Of a DNA stretch of 64,000 nucleotides, positions 63,251 through 64,000 are shown piece by piece (position 1 is the stretch's first letter; each line of letters opens with the position of its first letter). Made by a program: the position numbers and the translations under genes. Source of the DNA: Candidatus Hydrogenedentota bacterium (GTDB lineage: Bacteria; Hydrogenedentota; Hydrogenedentia; Hydrogenedentales; SLHB01); contig JADLHJ010000059.1 in the NCBI GenBank assembly GCA_020848835.1, positions 1 to 64,000 on the forward strand, read 5' to 3'. Below the pieces are notes generated by a model, which saw only the letters and a program-made list of their open reading frames with translations, ran no database searches and had not been told where the DNA came from.

Positions 63251-64000
63251 GTGACGGGCGACCTCGCGGCGCTCCGGCGTATTCAAAACTTTCTGCTGGA
63301 TCTGGACGGCACGATCTATCTTGGCCGAAACATCATTCCGGGCGCCGTGGAGTTTATCGAGTTTTTGCGCGGGTCCGGGCGCAACTTTCTTTTCTTCACC
63401 AACAATAGCTCGAACAATGCACGCGAGTACGCGCGAAAGCTCGGTGGGTTGGGTATAGCTTGCGAAGCGGAAGAGATACTCTCGTCCGGCGAGGCGACTG
63501 TGCGCTATCTGTTGAGTGAAACAGCGTATCGCCGCGTCTACGCCGTGGGAACTCCTTCGTTTGAAGGCGAACTACGTGACGCGGGCTTTGAGTTAGCCGA
63601 ATCAAACCCGGAAGCGGTCGTCATCGGGTTTGACAATACGTTGACCTACGCGAAACTTGAGCGCGCATGTTTATTGTTGCGCGAAGGTTTGCCTTACTTC
63701 GCTACGAACCCGGATAAGGTATGCCCCACCGAGTACGGTTACATTCCCGATTGCGGATCGATTGCCGCGCTGTTGCGCGAGGCCACCGGTCGGTCGCCGG
63801 AATTCATCGGCAAACCGAACCCGGTGATGATCCGTATGGGCATGCAAAAAATCGGCGCGACGGCCGAGGCTACAGCGATGGTCGGCGATCGTCTCTACAC
63901 GGACATGCAGATGGCATACAACGCGGGAATAAGTTCAATTCTCCTGCTTTCTGGCGAGACAAAACGCGCCGACTTAGAGGGCGCTGAGCGACTCCCGGAC
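63251..64000 (+). CDS. HAD-IIA family phosphatase (NagD-like), 3' end outside window
   Basis: At least 250 residues from GTG 63251, 1 base after the pseudopilin-like stop; the frame is still open at the window edge. HAD motif I is LLDLDGTIYLGR, motif II is FFTNNSSN, motif III includes IGKPNP, and motif IV is MVGDRLYTDM. The cap position between motifs II and III (about residues 75-190) is that of HAD-IIA enzymes such as NagD and p-nitrophenyl phosphatase, which remove phosphate from small metabolites. No clear ribosome site is seen, so coupling to the upstream gene is likely. Confidence 0.92.
   Translation, partial: MTGDLAALRRIQNFLLDLDGTIYLGRNIIPGAVEFIEFLRGSGRNFLFFTNNSSNNAREYARKLGGLGIACEAEEILSSGEATVRYLLSETAYRRVYAVGTPSFEGELRDAGFELAESNPEAVVIGFDNTLTYAKLERACLLLREGLPYFATNPDKVCPTEYGYIPDCGSIAALLREATGRSPEFIGKPNPVMIRMGMQKIGATAEATAMVGDRLYTDMQMAYNAGISSILLLSGETKRADLEGAERLPD

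Noticed and set aside
1..64000. CRISPR arrays, prophage, transposase or integrase genes
   Set aside because: I looked for regular direct repeats with spacers and for phage, transposase and integrase proteins on both strands and saw none; the only repeats are the short palindromes and the 9-base array listed.

Overview
The window is a gene-dense, moderately GC-rich bacterial chromosome segment with no phage, plasmid, CRISPR or transposase genes. Several traits point to the Planctomycetes/Lentisphaerae/Hydrogenedentes style of genome: two orphan pseudopilins with a [20 protein letters not shown]-terminus and a C-terminal H-X(n)-DG box, many secreted TIM-barrel and beta-propeller proteins, and neutral-ceramidase-like enzymes. 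Candidatus Hydrogenedentes is my best guess; this is inference from gene content, and no 16S gene is present to settle it.

Layout. 1-4.7 kb: partial tRNA-Lys, a short-chain dehydrogenase (SDR), a membrane protein, a 39-residue membrane smORF, and a hybrid sensor kinase whose H-box histidine is replaced by Asn. 4.7-8.1 kb: pseudopilin, secreted beta-propeller phytase, RimK-like ATP-grasp ligase, then a perfect 28-bp palindromic repeat. 8.1-14.9 kb: two secreted glycosidase-like TIM-barrel proteins on the minus strand, two translationally coupled exported proteins, a 30-bp palindromic repeat, a membrane-anchored protein and an unknown protein. 15-22.3 kb: small exported protein, hemL, a 64-residue stand-alone GspF N-terminal-like protein, a large MGH1-type glycosidase, a Tat-exported TIM-barrel protein and a double-thioredoxin protein. 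22.3-26.8 kb: RND efflux pump and adaptor. 26.9-34.1 kb: a complete oligopeptide/dipeptide-type ABC transporter whose operon ends with an arylsulfotransferase-like propeller. 34.2-38.9 kb: response regulator/SDR pair, PhyH dioxygenase, GT39-type transferase, divergent ClpP, gamma-glutamylcyclotransferase-like protein. 38.9-45.5 kb: four-gene minus-strand operon GT4, propeller lipoprotein, LolD-like ATPase, FtsX-like permease. 45.6-53.7 kb: a divergent pair of paralogous secreted propellers; the plus-strand one leads a run with two ceramidase-like enzymes and a GH20/GH67-like protein. 53.7-64 kb: rpiB, hslU (no adjacent hslV), AhpD-like/pgeF, haloalkane dehalogenase, mtnP, another pseudopilin, Lon-N-domain protein, SDR, a noncanonical pseudopilin, and a HAD-IIA phosphatase running off the end.

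Taken together the genes describe a heterotroph that exports many enzymes acting on glycans, phytate and probably sphingolipid-like amides, imports oligomers through a binding-protein-dependent ABC transporter, and carries a dedicated envelope export operon. Genes are tightly packed, with many 4-base ATGA overlaps and convergent neighbours that meet within 14 bp.

The most unusual structural signal is a set of dispersed palindromic repeats of four different families. Two occurrences of one family lie inside the 5' ends of reading frames, where they contribute codons next to the signal peptides. Other points to check first are the His-less hybrid kinase, the pseudopilin with Asp at +5, the stand-alone GspF-N-like protein, and the ceramidase-like protein with Cys where the family serine is expected.
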